A stretch of 64,000 bases of DNA, taken from positions 248,001 through 312,000 of the forward strand of contig JASJFT010000030.1 of the NCBI GenBank assembly GCA_030770425.1, in the 5' to 3' direction. The stretch is from Darksidea phi. Its lineage: Eukaryota; Ascomycota; Dothideomycetes; Pleosporales; Lentitheciaceae. The first letter of the stretch is position 1. The number at the start of each line of letters is the position of its first letter. Positions 36,482 to 49,970 of the stretch are shown here, piece after piece. Both the position numbers and the translations under genes were made by a program. The notes beneath the pieces were generated by a model. It searched no databases and had not been told where the DNA came from. It saw nothing but the letters and a program-made list of their open reading frames with translations.

Positions 36482-39317
36482 TCAAGTCATCATGGACGCG
36501 CCGTTGGACTGACCGCCATACTGCCCGTTCCCGTTAGCAGGCGGCTGTGGCGTGCCGGACCCCTGCCTGGTGAAGCTATTCTGCGCCGCTAGTCGAGCCT
36601 GTGGCTGCTGCGCGGCCTGCGCTTGCTCCCGGTTCATTATTATTTGCTGAGGATTAGTACTGAACCCAGGCGTTACAGCAGCGACCGGTGTGTGCGGTTG
36701 CGCATTGCCATACTGACTTGGCGGGTAGTATGTGCTGCGGAGTTGCCCGCCTGTCGCCGGCGTGCCGTATGCCGGACGGGACCCGTACGTCTGCGTAGTG
36801 GCGGCCGGTACTGTTTTGAGCGGCGATGCCGTGCGTGCGTGCGAGCTGGGAGTCGAGCTGTACATCGGGGCCGCGTTCTGAGCTCGTTGGTAATAGCCAT
36901 TCTGAGCCTGTTGAGGGTACCGATTTTGAGTCTGGGTCTGGGGAGTAGACCCGAAGTACTGTGATGCAGCAGCACCGCCATAGTTGCTTGATTGGGTAGG
37001 TCGCTGTGAAAAGAAACCGGTAGTGCCCTGTCCATACGATGCCCTTGGTGTCTGTTGACCAAAGGCTTGAGTCGCAGGAAAGGTTTGTCTAGGAGTTGCC
37101 GTAAATGAGGCGGCTGGGGTCTGATACCCTTGCGTAGTGCTTGGGTTCGTGCGTGGGTAATGTACCGAGGGAGAGCGATGAACCGACTGTTGTTGGGAAT
37201 AGTACGAGTTGGAAGCTGGTACGGGACGGGCGCCGGACTGTAGAGTAGACGTAGGGCGTGCGTATTGCGTGCTGCTTGGAGGATAGTGCGCATGTGACGA
37301 GGACCCGCCCGATGTCATGCGCGACAAGTTGGGAGGAGCGGCCGCGGCTGCTGTCGGTTGTTTAGCAGCCCTGGAATGCTGGTCTTCCTCTAGAACTCCG
37401 CGAACATCCTTGTTCTCGATGAGGATCGTACGGCTAATGTTAAGTTCTTCGAGCTGGTCACCGTTCAACTTCGCAACGGCATATGGCGGAAGCTGTGTGA
37501 TCATCAACGCTAGTTGCGATTTGAGCATCGAGTAGACGTCGATTTCTTCCGAAGATGGAGTCGAGGGACTCCCCGCAAGGGAGGCTAGAGACGAGTTCTG
37601 TATCACAGGTGTACGAGGATTGGTCACCAGAGAAGAGTTTCGTATCCTCTGGTGGGATGCCAACGTCTCCAAAAGCTCAGAAATCTCTTGCAGCACTTCG
37701 TCGGTGCCTTTGTCAAGGTCGTTCTTTTCTTCAGGCTCGGACAGCGGTCCCCCTTCGATTGGCTCGAAACTCTCCACAGCCTCTCGGAACACCTCGTCCT
37801 CGCCCTCGATAGCGTCGTTGGCGCTTTCAGCTAACGGGCCCTCTAATTCGAGTAGTTCCGGGTCGATGGGAAACACTTCGTTGAAGCGTTTCTCGCCAAC
37901 CTTTTGCCACCACACCATGTTCTTGGTCTCTTCAGGAACAATAGCAGAGGCGTTGTCTCGTGTAGGGGCAAAGCTAGAATAGGCGCTGCGAAACAGGGCA
38001 TCTTCCTTTGCATGCTTGACAGCCGCGAGCGTGAGCTCAGACGGTGGCTGCTGTGCTTCTCCTGTGCTGAGCGCCCGCTGTCTGCTTTTCTGTTTGGCGG
38101 TCGGCGAGGTTGAGTCTTTTGGCATATCCACGCCACCGTAGCCTAACCAATCCCCGGCCGATAGGTTCTGGTTCATAAACGAGTACGAGCCCTTGCGACT
38201 GGGTTTTGGCACCTCGGGCGGCGCAAAGGTGATGGTGTTTCCCTTGGTAGTGAGGGGTTTGGCAAGTTTCGGAGGGCTCAGCTGCGGAATGTTAGCGGGT
38301 GCTTTGAATAGCTTCCCGATGGTAGCATTCTCTTTTTTCTTCTCATCCGCCTCGTCTGGCATAGGAAAAACCTCGGTCGTGGATATGATGTTGGGCAGGC
38401 TCGATTCACGTAGCGGAAGTGTGATCTTCACCGAAGAGTCAAAGGTGGATGGCTGCGTAGATGATGGGATAGAGCAAGGCTGCTGCAAGCTTGAGAACAG
38501 CTGCTTGGGACCTTGCGCGCTTCCAAACACAGTGAGTACCGTCCGACCTTCCGGTGTCTCTTCAACGCGGATAGAATCATCCTCATCGGCTGTGTCGTCT
38601 GATGCCTGCTTCTTTCCAGTAGCGTGCGCTCTTCTCGCCTCCTCCCGTGTGATCAGGGTGTTTAGGATCTTCCGGAATGCAAGCACCTTGGCTTGTAGCC
38701 TGCTGTCCTCGAGCGATGGCTGTACCGCAGACAGCTCGCTTGAGCCGATGCTCGCTAGGATCTCTGCGGTCGCAGTTTCCACGTCCTTCTCTAGCACCTC
38801 GAGCGAATCGTATGAGCCGCTTTCGATGAGGCTAGCGATAGTAGAGCCTGCAGGAGGCGTCAGCTTCGTTCGCTTCGAATCAGCCTCGCCCGACGCGGCT
38901 CGAGCGGATGAAGAGGTAATAGGGCGGTTCAAAATAGACGGTTCAGTGTCGTAGCTAGATTGCGTTAGCATGTAGAGTGAGCTGAGGCAATCTGTGCGAT
39001 CCATCGTCCTGCACACTCCAGCCCGATAGCTTGCGAAAGTCTGTCCCGCCGCACCGAAACGTAGAGTGATAAAGTCAATGCGCGGGGTATGCTTAAGAAA
39101 TGCGATGTAGGGTGATTTCGTACCTCTTGAGAATCGAGAGCAGGTCGTCCAACAGCGTCTGCAGCGAGGGGGATGCGCCGTTCACGAGCTTCTTTGACGC
39201 GCCATTGGTGAGGTTTGCGTCGGTCTCGGTGCGCTTCCGCTTTGGGAGTGACGGCGACGTGGGTGCGGGCGCGGGGGGGAGCGTCGGCGGGGTCAGGGCA
39301 CCGTTGGCGGTGGTCAT
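36482..39317 (-). CDS. conserved Ser/Gln/Pro-rich fungal protein, function unknown
   Basis: Two exons, 39317-39124 and 38954-36482 (intron donor GTACGA, acceptor TCTAG), give 888 residues. I do not recognise a named family. N-terminal part: Pro/Ser-rich with a basic KRKR patch, then a helical segment SLQTLLDDLLSILK joined by the splice to YDTEPSILNRPI. The middle has a structured-looking block (VLTVFGSAQGPKQLFSSLQ) and another with MVWWQKVGEKRFNEVFPID. Residues after ~600 are low complexity, rich in Gln, Tyr, Ser, Pro. No signal peptide or membrane span; composition suggests a nuclear scaffold or transcription/chromatin cofactor, which is inference only. It is divergently arranged with the next gene and shares the 613-bp promoter region 39318-39930. 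Confidence 0.8.
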
Positions 39318-39930
39318 GGTGATAGCGATGGCGGAGCCGTTCGCGATGCGGGAGCGATAGCGTAGAGACGTGCAACGCGCTCAGGGCGCCGGACGAGGGC
39401 TCGGTCGGTGGCCTTCAGCCGAGCATCCACGCCACGCAGGGAGAAAACGGGTGGAGCGGACTAGAGCCGTGTGCTGGCTACGGCTTGACGGGGTGCGCGC
39501 ACTGCTGGGCGTCGACGGCGGCGCGATGATGCGGAATGCGAAGTTGAATGGTTCTGGGAGAAGTTGACGAGGAAGGAAACGCGTGCGGCGCCAAGAACAT
39601 GCAGTGCGCCGGCTGCAGCGCCACTTCAACCACCTAAGGCAGTGAATGGGAAGACGCGGATGTTGGTGTATTGTAAAGAAGTCTTGCCAGGGTGTTGATG
39701 GCGGCCTTGATCACAAATTCCTTGCAGGTCAGGTCAGCGCTGCTTGCTTGCTACTCAAACCGTTGGTAGTTGTTGCTGGAGGAGAGGCTAGCCGTTATCT
39801 ATGCCGAGAGCGGACTAGCGTGAAGAGTATATTACTGGGCGTTGAAGAAACATCAACCACCGCGCGAAGCTCCTCGTTCCTATGCAATTGCCCGTCGTAC
39901 GCATCCTCACCCCGCATCTCCTGTCAATGA
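39318..39930. promoter_or_regulatory. shared divergent promoter region
   Basis: 613 bp between two start codons pointing away from each other (39317 minus, 39931 plus). No coding sequence was found; both promoters must lie here. No specific motif could be assigned. Confidence 0.5.
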
Positions 39931-42902
39931 ATGCCCTTGATTCGTCCCCTGGCAGCTCCAGGTAGCCCGGGTCGCTTCCTTGGTCACAACCCACGCGTTC
40001 CTCCGGTAAGCATCCCAGGGAGCTCCTCTACAGCCATCTCTGATCTTTACAGCATCGTCTAGCACCATTTTCACTTATTGGGCCTCCGCATTCTCGAACG
40101 ATATGCTTCATCTACCGTAGCATCAGCCCGGGTGCGCCTCCTATTTCACCAAAACCCAAAGCCAGAGCAAGCGATAGCATCCGATGGCCGCCCCCCAAAC
40201 ATCCCCGTCGCACTCGCCGATATTACTCTCGCGATGAATCCCCTGAGGGTGATGCCGATGTTCTCCTATCTATGCTGGGTCTGGATGATGGAGAGGCTGG
40301 CTTCAATGCCCAGGCTGTAGAAGAGGTTCCACTGGCGAAGACGGGGTTTCGCGCACAAATCTCAGGGTCCAAAAGGAAGGCCAAACGCCCAAGTCAACCA
40401 GGACTCATCTTGGAGTCGATTCAGAATGGAGCTCGGGATCTGTATGCCATTTCACCTCAGATGCGCAAAGATCTCGCCTACGCAAGCCGAACGAGAAAAA
40501 GAATTGGTAGTTTCCCGCGGCCGGTTCGCAGTCCTCCGCCTCAAGGGCGCCCTTCACAACTTCAGGAAGGCGCTGTCACACTCTACTCGATCCTGGCCCG
40601 CCATGTGCACGCTGCAACAGCAGCCCCTGGGGCAGACTTGGTTTTAGACCTAACTGCACAGGAGACTGCTCTATTGCATTCCCAAGGCTATTCCACTGAG
40701 GATGTGAGAGCGTGGACATGCTGTATTCTGGATCCAAATTCCGTTGCGGCCGCTGCCATTTTCAGGAGCGAGCATCATTTTCCACCGCTCTTCCTTGTCT
40801 TACTGTTCCTTCGCCGGAAGCGCATGAAGATGTATGCCCTAGGAGTTATAATGAGGCACATCACTACGCGGAAACAATTCGAGCCCATGACTTGGTCTGC
40901 TCTTAAAATACTCGTCGTCCGATTCCTACGCCACGCGCGCATTGTTTGGCCCGAATCAATTCCTTGGGTTGCAAATCTTTTCTCCACAGAAGCCAAACGC
41001 ATCTTTGAAGAAGCCAGGCAGAAAAGGCCCGGTCCTGCGAAATTACTCCAAGACATAACGCATTTTAGCAACACACTGCTTTCGCTGATTTCGCTGCCGG
41101 CATCCGCACGTCCCGTAATGAACTCCACTCATCAAGAAAAGGCACAATTTCAGGTATTACATTTCATGCAGAGCTGCGACCCAGCTATCATGGTAACCAG
41201 GGACGGGTTCAGGGCAATAACGCGGAATCAACTCATGCACTCCAAGAATGCACAGGAAAGAGAGTGGGCGACGCTCAAAGGCCCGTCGTGGCCCCCATGG
41301 AAAGAAGCTCGAACAGCAATGGATGAAGAAAAGGCTTACGAATTTGGTGTGTCAAGGGCGTCTCGCGTTCTCCATCGCATGTATGAGGCCGGGTACAGAG
41401 GAGACACCTGGGAAGACGTAGCGGAAGTATATGCTGGCTGGGACACGGACATGTCCCCAACAATCCAAACGCGAACCTCTTTACCCCACTTCTCCGCGCA
41501 GTACAGGAACAAAAACTGGCTTAAGGCGATGCTATGGGCCGGGCGAATAAGAACTACACGGTCAAAAAGAGAAGCCTGGGCATGTTTTCTAGCGTACGAA
41601 GCCTCGGATACTCCTGCATCACCCCAAGTTTATTTTGCAATGTTCGAGAAGCTCCACTATCCAGAAGTCCAGTGGCGCAACGCAGCTGCTCAGCGTGATC
41701 TATATGAACTGGAAGAAATTGAGAAAAAGGACCTTCTACCCGGTGACATGAAGGAAGTCGAGCCAGACCCTCGATCTCCTCTACACCTTGTCCATCTAAG
41801 CGAACCGATACCGACCTATGACCAGCTATTTCAAAGGATGATAATGAAACAAATTCGACCATCTCATAGGTTTCTTGCCTTTCTCGTGGAGACTTGTCCG
41901 GACTTTTCTGCCACGCTGAAGCTATTGGAGACTCACAAAGAAGATTTCAATGGTGGTGTGGAAATGCTTCTTCGGGGTCAGCTTCCGAAGGAGCCACCCA
42001 AGTGTCCCGTCCCGGGCTACTTTCTCAACGCTTTCATAACTTTTTTGTGCCGCTTTGGCTCCTTCTCCCAAGCCCCTGCGACCAAACCCATCAGCATCCC
42101 TCCAGAGGATCACGAAGTACGTTTTAAGGTAGAAAAGCACTATCTTCTCGAATATGCGTTTGCTTTGCTCATGCATTGTCGCCCCGATTATCGCCCGGCG
42201 TGGACCACGTATATGCAAAAAGTCCTCTTCAGTCCTTACGTTGCAAAGGCCAGCACGCTTCGGAGAGCTACCCAAGCCGACTCTCAGTATACAATCGTAT
42301 GCACGCTTCTCGAAGAACTAAAGGCGATCGACTTAGATCCAGACGACGAACAGTTCCGGCTTCTTTGTACCGTCGCCCGATACGCTGCGCAGGCTGCATT
42401 CAATCGAGATCTCCCAGCCGAAGATGCACGACATATTCTCTCGACAGCACCTCGCCTCCTTCGTACCGTATTTCATACTTTGGTCGCCGCGGATGTTGAT
42501 ACGAATGCTACCAGTCCTGTGGCAGCTGCAATACCTCCCCATGTCCCCGATCCTGCAGTCCTGCACACATACGTCCGCGCCCTTGGTATGCTACGCGACT
42601 ATGAAGGCCTTTACTCCTTCTCTACTTGGGCGACAGCCAACCATAGAGATATTACCGCCCGTGCAAACGCGCAGCACTCAGGATGGCAGACGTTGTACAG
42701 GACGTTCTTAGCGCTACGCGCTGCGCTTGAAGGATCGCTTGATGGAAACCAAGAGCCTGCGCCCGCAGACTTGGCGGCCCTTGTCAGAGAACAGTTCGAG
42801 AGTGTTGAAGAGTGGGGATGGCCACGGGACGAGCATGTTGACTTGTACGTTAAGAAACTTTGGAGGAGTTTGAGAGCACCTAGAGTTGCGAAGGAGCGTT
42901 GA
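39931..42902 (+). CDS. helical-repeat (PPR-like) protein, probably mitochondrial
   Basis: Exons 39931-40005 and 40053-42902, joined across a 47-bp intron (GTAAGC..TTTACAG), give 974 residues. The spliced N-terminus MPLIRPLAAPGSPGRFLGHN, followed by many Arg/Ser/Pro and no acidic residues for ~70 positions, is typical of a mitochondrial targeting sequence. The body is almost entirely alpha-helical with degenerate ~35-residue spacing (for example MYALGVIMRHITTRKQFEP, TWEDVAEVYAGWDTD), as in fungal PPR-like RNA-binding proteins. No catalytic motif is seen. The start is chosen because the large open frame has no ATG before 40272, whereas the small first exon adds a plausible presequence in phase. 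Exact function unknown; role in mitochondrial RNA processing or translation is inference. Confidence 0.75.
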
Positions 42903-43323
42903 TTGTAGTACATACTGTACAGGTACAGGGAGCATGACTGTTAATACCCAGGGAAGGCTTTTGTGCAGCATGTGCATAAACACAGGCGTTCTAGTTGTAG
43001 AATTATATAAATGTGATAACTGGTCTCACCCACTCGCGGTGATCAAAGACCTAGCAGCCTCATGCAGATGCGGCATGCGCCGTGAGGGTACAAACGTAGT
43101 ACGTGTGTGCAAGTGTCGTACGAGGAGCATATTACCGACTACCGAGAGCAACGTCAGGACCCCGCCCGCACCTTGCCCAAGTTGGATGTGCGGTATCGGT
43201 ATGTAAACCGACCCAACAATATTACCTCTAACTCAAACCACCATCAACCCCTTCTCTGAATGCAAACAAACCTACACCCACACTCTCGTCTTTTTGCTTG
43301 GCTACAGTATATTCAAAGTCATC
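42903..43323. other. intergenic region
   Basis: Between the convergence-free plus-strand genes; no coding sequence, repeat or RNA gene was recognised. It should carry the amidase promoter. Confidence 0.5.
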
Positions 43324-44837
43324 ATGACTACAGAAGAATCGAGCGGGTGCAATTCACACCCTGAACTATGCCGCTCCCCCGCCTCTGAGATCGTACCCTT
43401 GATCAAATCTGGGAGTACTACGGTAGAGCAGTATGTACGCAGTCTCCTAGCACGGATCCAAGAACGAGACGACCAGGTTCAAGCATGGGAATATTTAGAT
43501 CCAGATCATGCGATCCGCCAAGCCAAAATATTGGATCAAATCCCCGAACATCGTAGAGGACCGTTACATGGGATCCCTATCGCAATCAAGGACATGATTA
43601 ATACCAAAGGTTACGCTCCAATGGTGGAATAAGAGCATGCTTTGACGTCCCTCAGATTTACCCACTCAGCACCACTCTCCCAACTATCAAGGCAACCGTC
43701 CAGGAATTGATGCAGCCTCTGTGAGCGTACTCAAAGCAGCGGGAGCTCTCATCATTGGTCTCGGACACCATTCCATTGCTTGTACTGGAAGATGCTGACA
43801 TTTGGATAGGCAAAACAACCACAACTCAATTCGCTGCGACGAACGTCGGAACGAAAACGCGGAATCCGCATAATCCACTCCGCACGCCCGGCGGTTCATC
43901 ATCTGGATCTGCAGCAGCAGTCGCCGACTACCAAGTACCACTTGCGATAGGAACGCAGACGGGTGGAAGCGTGATCCGCCCAGCTTCCTACTGCGGCATC
44001 TACGGAATGAAGCCGACGTGGAACGCCATCTCGACCGAAGGCCAGAAGATCTTCTCCATTTCCGTTGATACGGTGGGGTTCTTCACGCGCTCTTTACAGG
44101 ATCTGGATCTTCTTGCAGACGTCTTTGCATTGGTTGACGATGAAGATGGAGATGCAGTAGAGGAGCTGACTATGAACAACTGCAGCGTTGGCATTCTCAA
44201 AACCATGGTGTGGCCAAGCGCTGGACCAGGAACGGTTGCAGCCATGCAGCTCGCCGCCAATATTTTAGAAAAGCACGGAGCGACCGTGACGGAAGTAGAG
44301 CTTCCTAGTGAATTCCATGCTCTGCCGGAGTATTACAAGCAACTCATAGCTGGCGATGCTCGAGCGTCCTTCTTGGCCGAGTACAAAATGCACAAGCACC
44401 CGCTTGACCAAGGACTAGCCGACTACGTAGAAAACGCGTCTAAAACGCCTTGGAAGCAGCATCTAAATGCCAAAGACAAGATCTCAGCGTTACGGACAAC
44501 CTTTGACAGTATAGCTGCACAATATACTACTATACTCACTCCTAGCGTTACCGACGAAGCGCCGTTGGGCTTGGGATACACGGGCAGCTCAGCTTTCAAC
44601 GTGATATGGACGGTACGTCTGAGCCTGTGCAGAGCATGACGCATGAAACTGATTCCGGAATAGTCTCTTCACGTGCCTGTTGTTAATATACCAGCGTTTA
44701 GAGGAGAGCATGGCATGCCGATTGGAATTTCGCTGGTGGTGCCTAGATATCGGGATAGGAGGTTGATTCAAGTAGCTAAAGTTGTTGGGGAGTGTCTTGT
44801 GGGCGATGGGCGATGGAATATGCAATTGGAAGGGTGA
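43324..44837 (+). CDS. amidase signature family hydrolase
   Basis: Hydrolyses an unknown carboxamide through a Ser-cisSer-Lys triad. Four exons, 43324-43609, 43656-43757, 43810-44612 and 44664-44837, total 454 residues. Lys89 lies in PIAIKDM, the Gly/Ser loop PGGSSSGSAAAVADY covers ~156-170 and the nucleophile is Ser183 in GTQTGGSVIRPAS. The C-terminal exon restores SLHVPVVNIPAF and MPIGISLV, the family's closing motifs. All introns are 46-52 bp with GT..AG ends; the first donor, GTTACG, is unusual. The first in-frame ATG is 43324; earlier frame extension has no ATG. No signal peptide, so probably cytoplasmic. Substrate cannot be told from sequence. The reading frame is intact across all joins. 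Confidence 0.87.
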
Positions 44838-45781
44838 ATGGTTTTGGTGTCGATGTCATTTGTGTGCATCGTCCCCTCGTGTCAGCTCGAAACCGTGGAG
44901 GGATGCTTAAGTGCTTCGAATAGCCTTGAGGTGTCCTGTGGAGTCAAGAAACCGTCAGGTACAGTCCTGAAATATAAGTCTATGCAGTCCTCTACTAAAG
45001 TTTGTTTAATTAAAGACCTGGTTTGATCTTAGGTAGAGATTTCCGTGAAGATTTTTGCTAGCACAGTGTATACAGACGACCGACACGTGACTGTATGTAG
45101 AAGTCCACCATGATTTCTTGCTCAGCTTAACATCGGACTATAATAAGTTATTGTAGATTAGTTATCAGCTTTTATCCAACCAAGTACCTGGGTAAACTCT
45201 GGTATTTTACCCTTATACTAAGGTGAAGAGTTTATACTCATACCTAGAAGACCTAAGCTGAATTATAAACTATACTTCAAAGTATAGTTAAGAAAAGAGG
45301 TATTATTAACCCGAGTACCGAGCGCAAAAGCCGCCGCCGAGCGCGGTAGAGGCTTCTGATGGGCTCGCGATTTTGAGCCTCCTGTGTGCGAAGTACATGG
45401 TCTCTGAGCGCATCGCGGGATGTTTTAGCTCGCAATATACAAGAGAGCAGTTGTGGAGAATGAGAGTTTGTACAGGATTATGGAGAAGGAATGTCAAAGG
45501 CCCTTGAATCTGATTTCTACCTCGGTTTATTTCCCTATCCTTTCCTTGTTTGCTGTAGCACACATCCGATCCGCATCCCTGCGTGCTTCCGCCGCAATCT
45601 GAGATGCAAAGGATTTCTCGACATATCCATTAGTTGCTGAGAATATACGAGCTCGCGTATCCGTACTCTGACCATGAGATCAAGCGAAAGCAGAAAAGAA
45701 GAGAACTACGAGCACAGATTCTTTCCAACGAACACCACGATAGAAGTAGACGGCCCTCACCGTTTTGCATTCCCTGCAATT
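44838..45781. other. intergenic region
   Basis: About 940 bp between convergent genes (amidase plus, NLR2 minus). No gene or recognisable repeat was found; an AT-rich stretch lies at 45130-45310. Confidence 0.5.
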
Positions 45782-48700
45782 TCAATCCCTCTTCAGATCC
45801 TCCTTCCCTTCTTCGACTTCACCCTTCGTCTCAATCTCCTCCTTCGGCCCCGGCTCTACCAGCACCCCAGCATCACCCTCAAGCTCCGCCACTTCCTCAG
45901 CCTCCTCGACAGTTCCATCTCCATCCTCCTTGTCCTTTTTCCCTTTCTTCCCAGGCACCAGGGACTTCCTAAATTCCTTGAAGTTTGTCTTCTTCCACTT
46001 AGTCTTCGTCTCCTCAAGCAGGACCTTCGACTGATCTGCGACACGATCATACTTCTGCTTATTAATCTCAACCACCTTGTCGTAGGTTTCCTTGTTGACG
46101 TTGCGTTCAACTTTCTTCTCGAGAGTTCGAACGAACTTGTTGGCGCTGTATGCTGGTTTTTCTGAACCTGAAGTTATCGAAGTTGCGTCGGTTGCGGACC
46201 GTGACCGGGTGGAGAGGACGTCAGGGTCGACGCCGGTTGAAGGGGTATCAGGGTTGGTGAGGTGCGGCGTGCTAAGCGACGACCGTGGGTTTCGATCGAT
46301 CGGGGAGATCGTAGTGAAGGCTTCTTCTGCTCGAACGACAGGAATTATGTTAATCAAGGGCGTTGTTAGAATACCCCTCGTCGTGAGTACTAGAGCTTTC
46401 TTGATGGCGGCATACTCCTCTCTTTCCGGATCATCTTCTTCCTCGTCGTCGCCGTCTTCTTCATCTCCTTCTTCACTCAGAGTCGCACTTGTGGTCCGTG
46501 TAAGAGATAGCCCCAGCCCCACACCCTCACTTCCTGCCCGATTCCTGCCGCCGATATCCCCATCGTCTACAGTTGTCGAAGGCCTGCGGTACGAATAGGT
46601 AATGACTGAGCTACTCATGCTCTTCTTGAAGTTGGGCCTTTTCCGCGCTCCCGCTTTCTCCTTCTCCTTCCACTCCCTCTGGACTCGCCGAAGAGCTTCT
46701 TCTAGTCTCCGCACATGCTTGATGTTTCCCTGGCTCTTCAGTACCTCCTTCAGATCCTCGTATGCTGCGACAGTATGCGGATGCCTATCTCCAAGAATAC
46801 GCCTGCTGTGCTGGAGAACGTTCATTAACAACTCTTCAGCTTCTGAGAAGCACGATCGCTCTATGTAGGTAGTAGCAAGATCGCTCATGATGACCAAGGT
46901 CTCCGGATGGTCTTCGCCGAGACACTCTTTCCGCTTGTTGTATACCAATCTCTGCAGTGACTCGGCTTCATGTTTTCGGCTCATGAAGCTTAGGGTGACG
47001 GCGAGGTCGCGCATGGCAAGCCAGGTCTCTGGACAGTCGCCAAGGGTCCTTGTGCTGATGTCCAGGATTTTGTTCTGCAGTTCGAAAGCTTCTTCGTACC
47101 TTCCTTGCATTCCTCGTATAGCGGCTAGATGGCCTTGGTTCAGAAGCGTGTCCTTGTGCTCCTCACCCAACTTGCGCTTGCATATCTCAATGGCGGCGAC
47201 TTGCAGATCCTCCGATTCCTTCAGTTCACCTTGTTCGAACAGGATGCGAGACAGGCTGTGTATGCTGGCCAAAGTAGCTTCGTCCTCTTCACCAAGAATA
47301 TTCTTTCGAATGGTAATCGCTTCTCGTGCCATTGCCGCAGCTGTGTCGTGGAATCCACGGACCCGGAAGTACCACGAAACGTTGTGCAGCAAGTTAGCCC
47401 TAGACTGCTGCTCTTGCGTAGACTCATCAATATATTCCAACACTGTCTGCACGTGAGGAAGATACATTTCATATGCCTTCCACTGCTCTTTGGACATTTC
47501 TCCGGAAGGAAGCGCTTCCGACACTGCAACGAGCGCAGCGTCGGACCATTTTGTCGCTTGATTGTGTTTCTTAAGCCATTGTTGCATGACCAACTGTACG
47601 ATGGGTTGGATATTGAACCATTTAGATAGCGATGTCGAATTCACGCTAGAGGATGTCGATGTCCGAATGGCAGTCTCGGAGATGAAAGAGAACGCTTTGA
47701 GCTCTCCACAGGCTCCCTCGAACTGAAGTGGCGTCTTACTTGGATCGATCCCACGAAGAAGGGATTCGGGGATCTCGCTGGAATCTAGAAACGCCATTAC
47801 CGCGAGCAAATCGGCTGCATATTGGTTGTTTGCTTGAAGTTGCTTGAAAGAGATCATCCAGGTTGTCGTCACCGCCTCACTATCGTCCCACTCGTGACCA
47901 TGGCCGAAAATCTCGAGGGCGTCGTGTTTGTTCTCCGAATAACGTTGGAGATAGATCTCGACCGTAATGTCGTTGCCGCGAATGAACGATGCCGCTTGCA
48001 CGATCGCGAGTGGGAAATGATTCAAGAGCTTGGTCAGCTCGTCGACTCCGCCATCCTGATACTGTTTTGTGTCCAGCAATTGCTGCATCAACTCTTGGGA
48101 CTCCTTTTGACTTAAAGGGGGAACCTCTTCCAGGCCATTTTGGTCGGCCTTGTCGGCAAACAAGGCTGCAACCTTCTTGTTGCGAGTGGTGAGAAGAACT
48201 GAGCCGTGAAGGCAGTCCGGTATGCGTTTGTGCAGCTTCTTACCACCTTGGGGCAACGTAAGGCTCTGCGAATCATCTGCGTGGTCAATTATCATGACCC
48301 ATCGGCCACGTTCCCGTTTCTCCAAGGTGTGCTTGAGCAATTCGAAAACATCGGCATTGGGTGCTTCTACCCCTGGAATCTCAAGAGCCCGAGCGATTTT
48401 CATGATCGATTGATGGGTATTTTCAAAGCTGCTCGCTTGGATCCAATACACGGATATATCCGTGAAAGTCTCCTTGATAGCATATGCGGCTTGGATCGCA
48501 ATGTCGGTTTTGCTGCGTGGATTAGCCACGATTTCTAGACGTTCATCAGATCCGATGGAGCACGCACCCAACTCCGCCGAGCCCATACAAGGCTATTCGA
48601 TGATGTTCTTCGTCTGATGTGAGTTTATCAACCAGTCTTTGCAAGACGTCTTGCCGCCCGACAAAATTGCGACTTTTGTTGTGAGGAACTTCAAATATTT

Positions 48701-49970
48701 GGCTTTCCGCTTGGCTGTCGATCCTTGCAAGGCCTAGCGAACTTGCAAACCAGTTCGGGTTCACGGCTGGAGAGGAAGAAGAAGATGAGGACTGTCGTCC
48801 CCATGAGAGGAGTGGGCTGTTGAAGAACGGTGACGGGGATGAACGGCGGGTATCCTGCTCTGAAGGGGTCTTGAGCAATCCTCGCTGTATGGCGGACGCT
48901 ATTGCACCATCGATAAGCCGCAAAATCTCTCCTTCCACTTGCTCATAGTCGCCGTCTTCAGCGGCAAATTTACAGATATCGTTGTGATCTCTGTCCATTC
49001 CCAAGATTTGCTCGCGAGTTCCGGGAAGACCGAGCTGGGCAGACTTTCGGTCAACAATCTAGGAAGGGTCAGATTCTCGGGTTTGAAGAGGTTGTTTGAT
49101 TGTTGATACTCACAACGTTAAGAGGGCCATAGTATTGGGTTTCGAAGAAGCTAACGAAAGAGTAGTCTTCCAGCTGGTGCCGGAAGTTGGCGTCTAGTCT
49201 ATCAAGGAACTCCGAGCCTTCTTGTAGGGCATCTATTAGCTTACTAGGCGGATTACGAGTGCTCTTGTTGACGATATCGCTGAGTATCTTTCCCAGAGAA
49301 GCGAGGTTACCTCCCCGATGAGGGGTCGCGAAAAAAGCAATCCCATGTGTAGCTGTACGTATCGGGTCATAACGCTTGTTTTTCTTTGCCTCAACTAGTG
49401 CCTAGAGATGAAAATATTAGAGAAAAATTTCTTCAGAAAGCCGCATAGACATGAAAAGCACGGAAGGCTTCATACCTGCTTCACGACAAGCCCGCCTAAA
49501 CTGTGGGCTACAAACACTATCGGCCGTTCGGGGTCATCCCTCCTTTTGTGCTCTAGCCTATTCAGTAGGTTTGCAGCATGATCATCGACCTGCATTGTGT
49601 TCGTGTTGCGGAGGATATCTGAATTGTATCCGAAGAGAAGAATTCGTGCTTCCGGACGCTTCGGCGCCAGAAAGTCCTGTAACCAAAGCTTCTCTCCGTG
49701 CGTCCACGTCTTTGCTGCATGGTCCTCTTTATTTTTCGGGTTCAGACCGTGCACAGCAATGATGCTGTTCTTTTGTCAGCCTCGTGGAGGGAGCTGTGCG
49801 GAGTGAAGGATCGGCCTTACTCAATCTTTGGGTCTATCCCATGAACTAGTACCTTCAGAAAATTCTTTGACGCCGACTAGAATCGCGAAAATTAGAGAAT
49901 TGCTTATATAGCCTTAAGAGCGCGTAAAACCCTGTTGCCGCGCATATGGCGCTAGTGAATAACTTACCAT
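45782..49970 (-). CDS. NLR protein: alpha/beta hydrolase - NB-ARC - TPR
   Basis: Second NLR. Six coding exons: 49970-49968 (ATG only), 49876-49821, 49764-49476, 49401-49114, 49058-48568 and 48512-45782; 1285 residues. N-terminal SesB-like lipase/esterase domain: DIIAVHGLN at ~20-28 and the nucleophile elbow VAHSLGGLVVKQ with Ser108, then TPHRGGNLASLG. NB-ARC: P-loop GLGGVGKTD at ~371-379 formed across an intron, Walker B WVMIIDHAD, sensor GSVLLTTR, and HFPLAIVQAASFI. Divergent TPR units follow (ATLASIHSLSRILFEQGEL, HKDTLLNQGHL), unlike the near-identical units of the other NLR. The long C-terminal tail is acidic, Lys-rich and partly coiled-coil. Upstream 5' UTR is non-coding before 49970. All joins keep frame. 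Domain call strong; the first two exons are the least certain. Confidence 0.87.
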
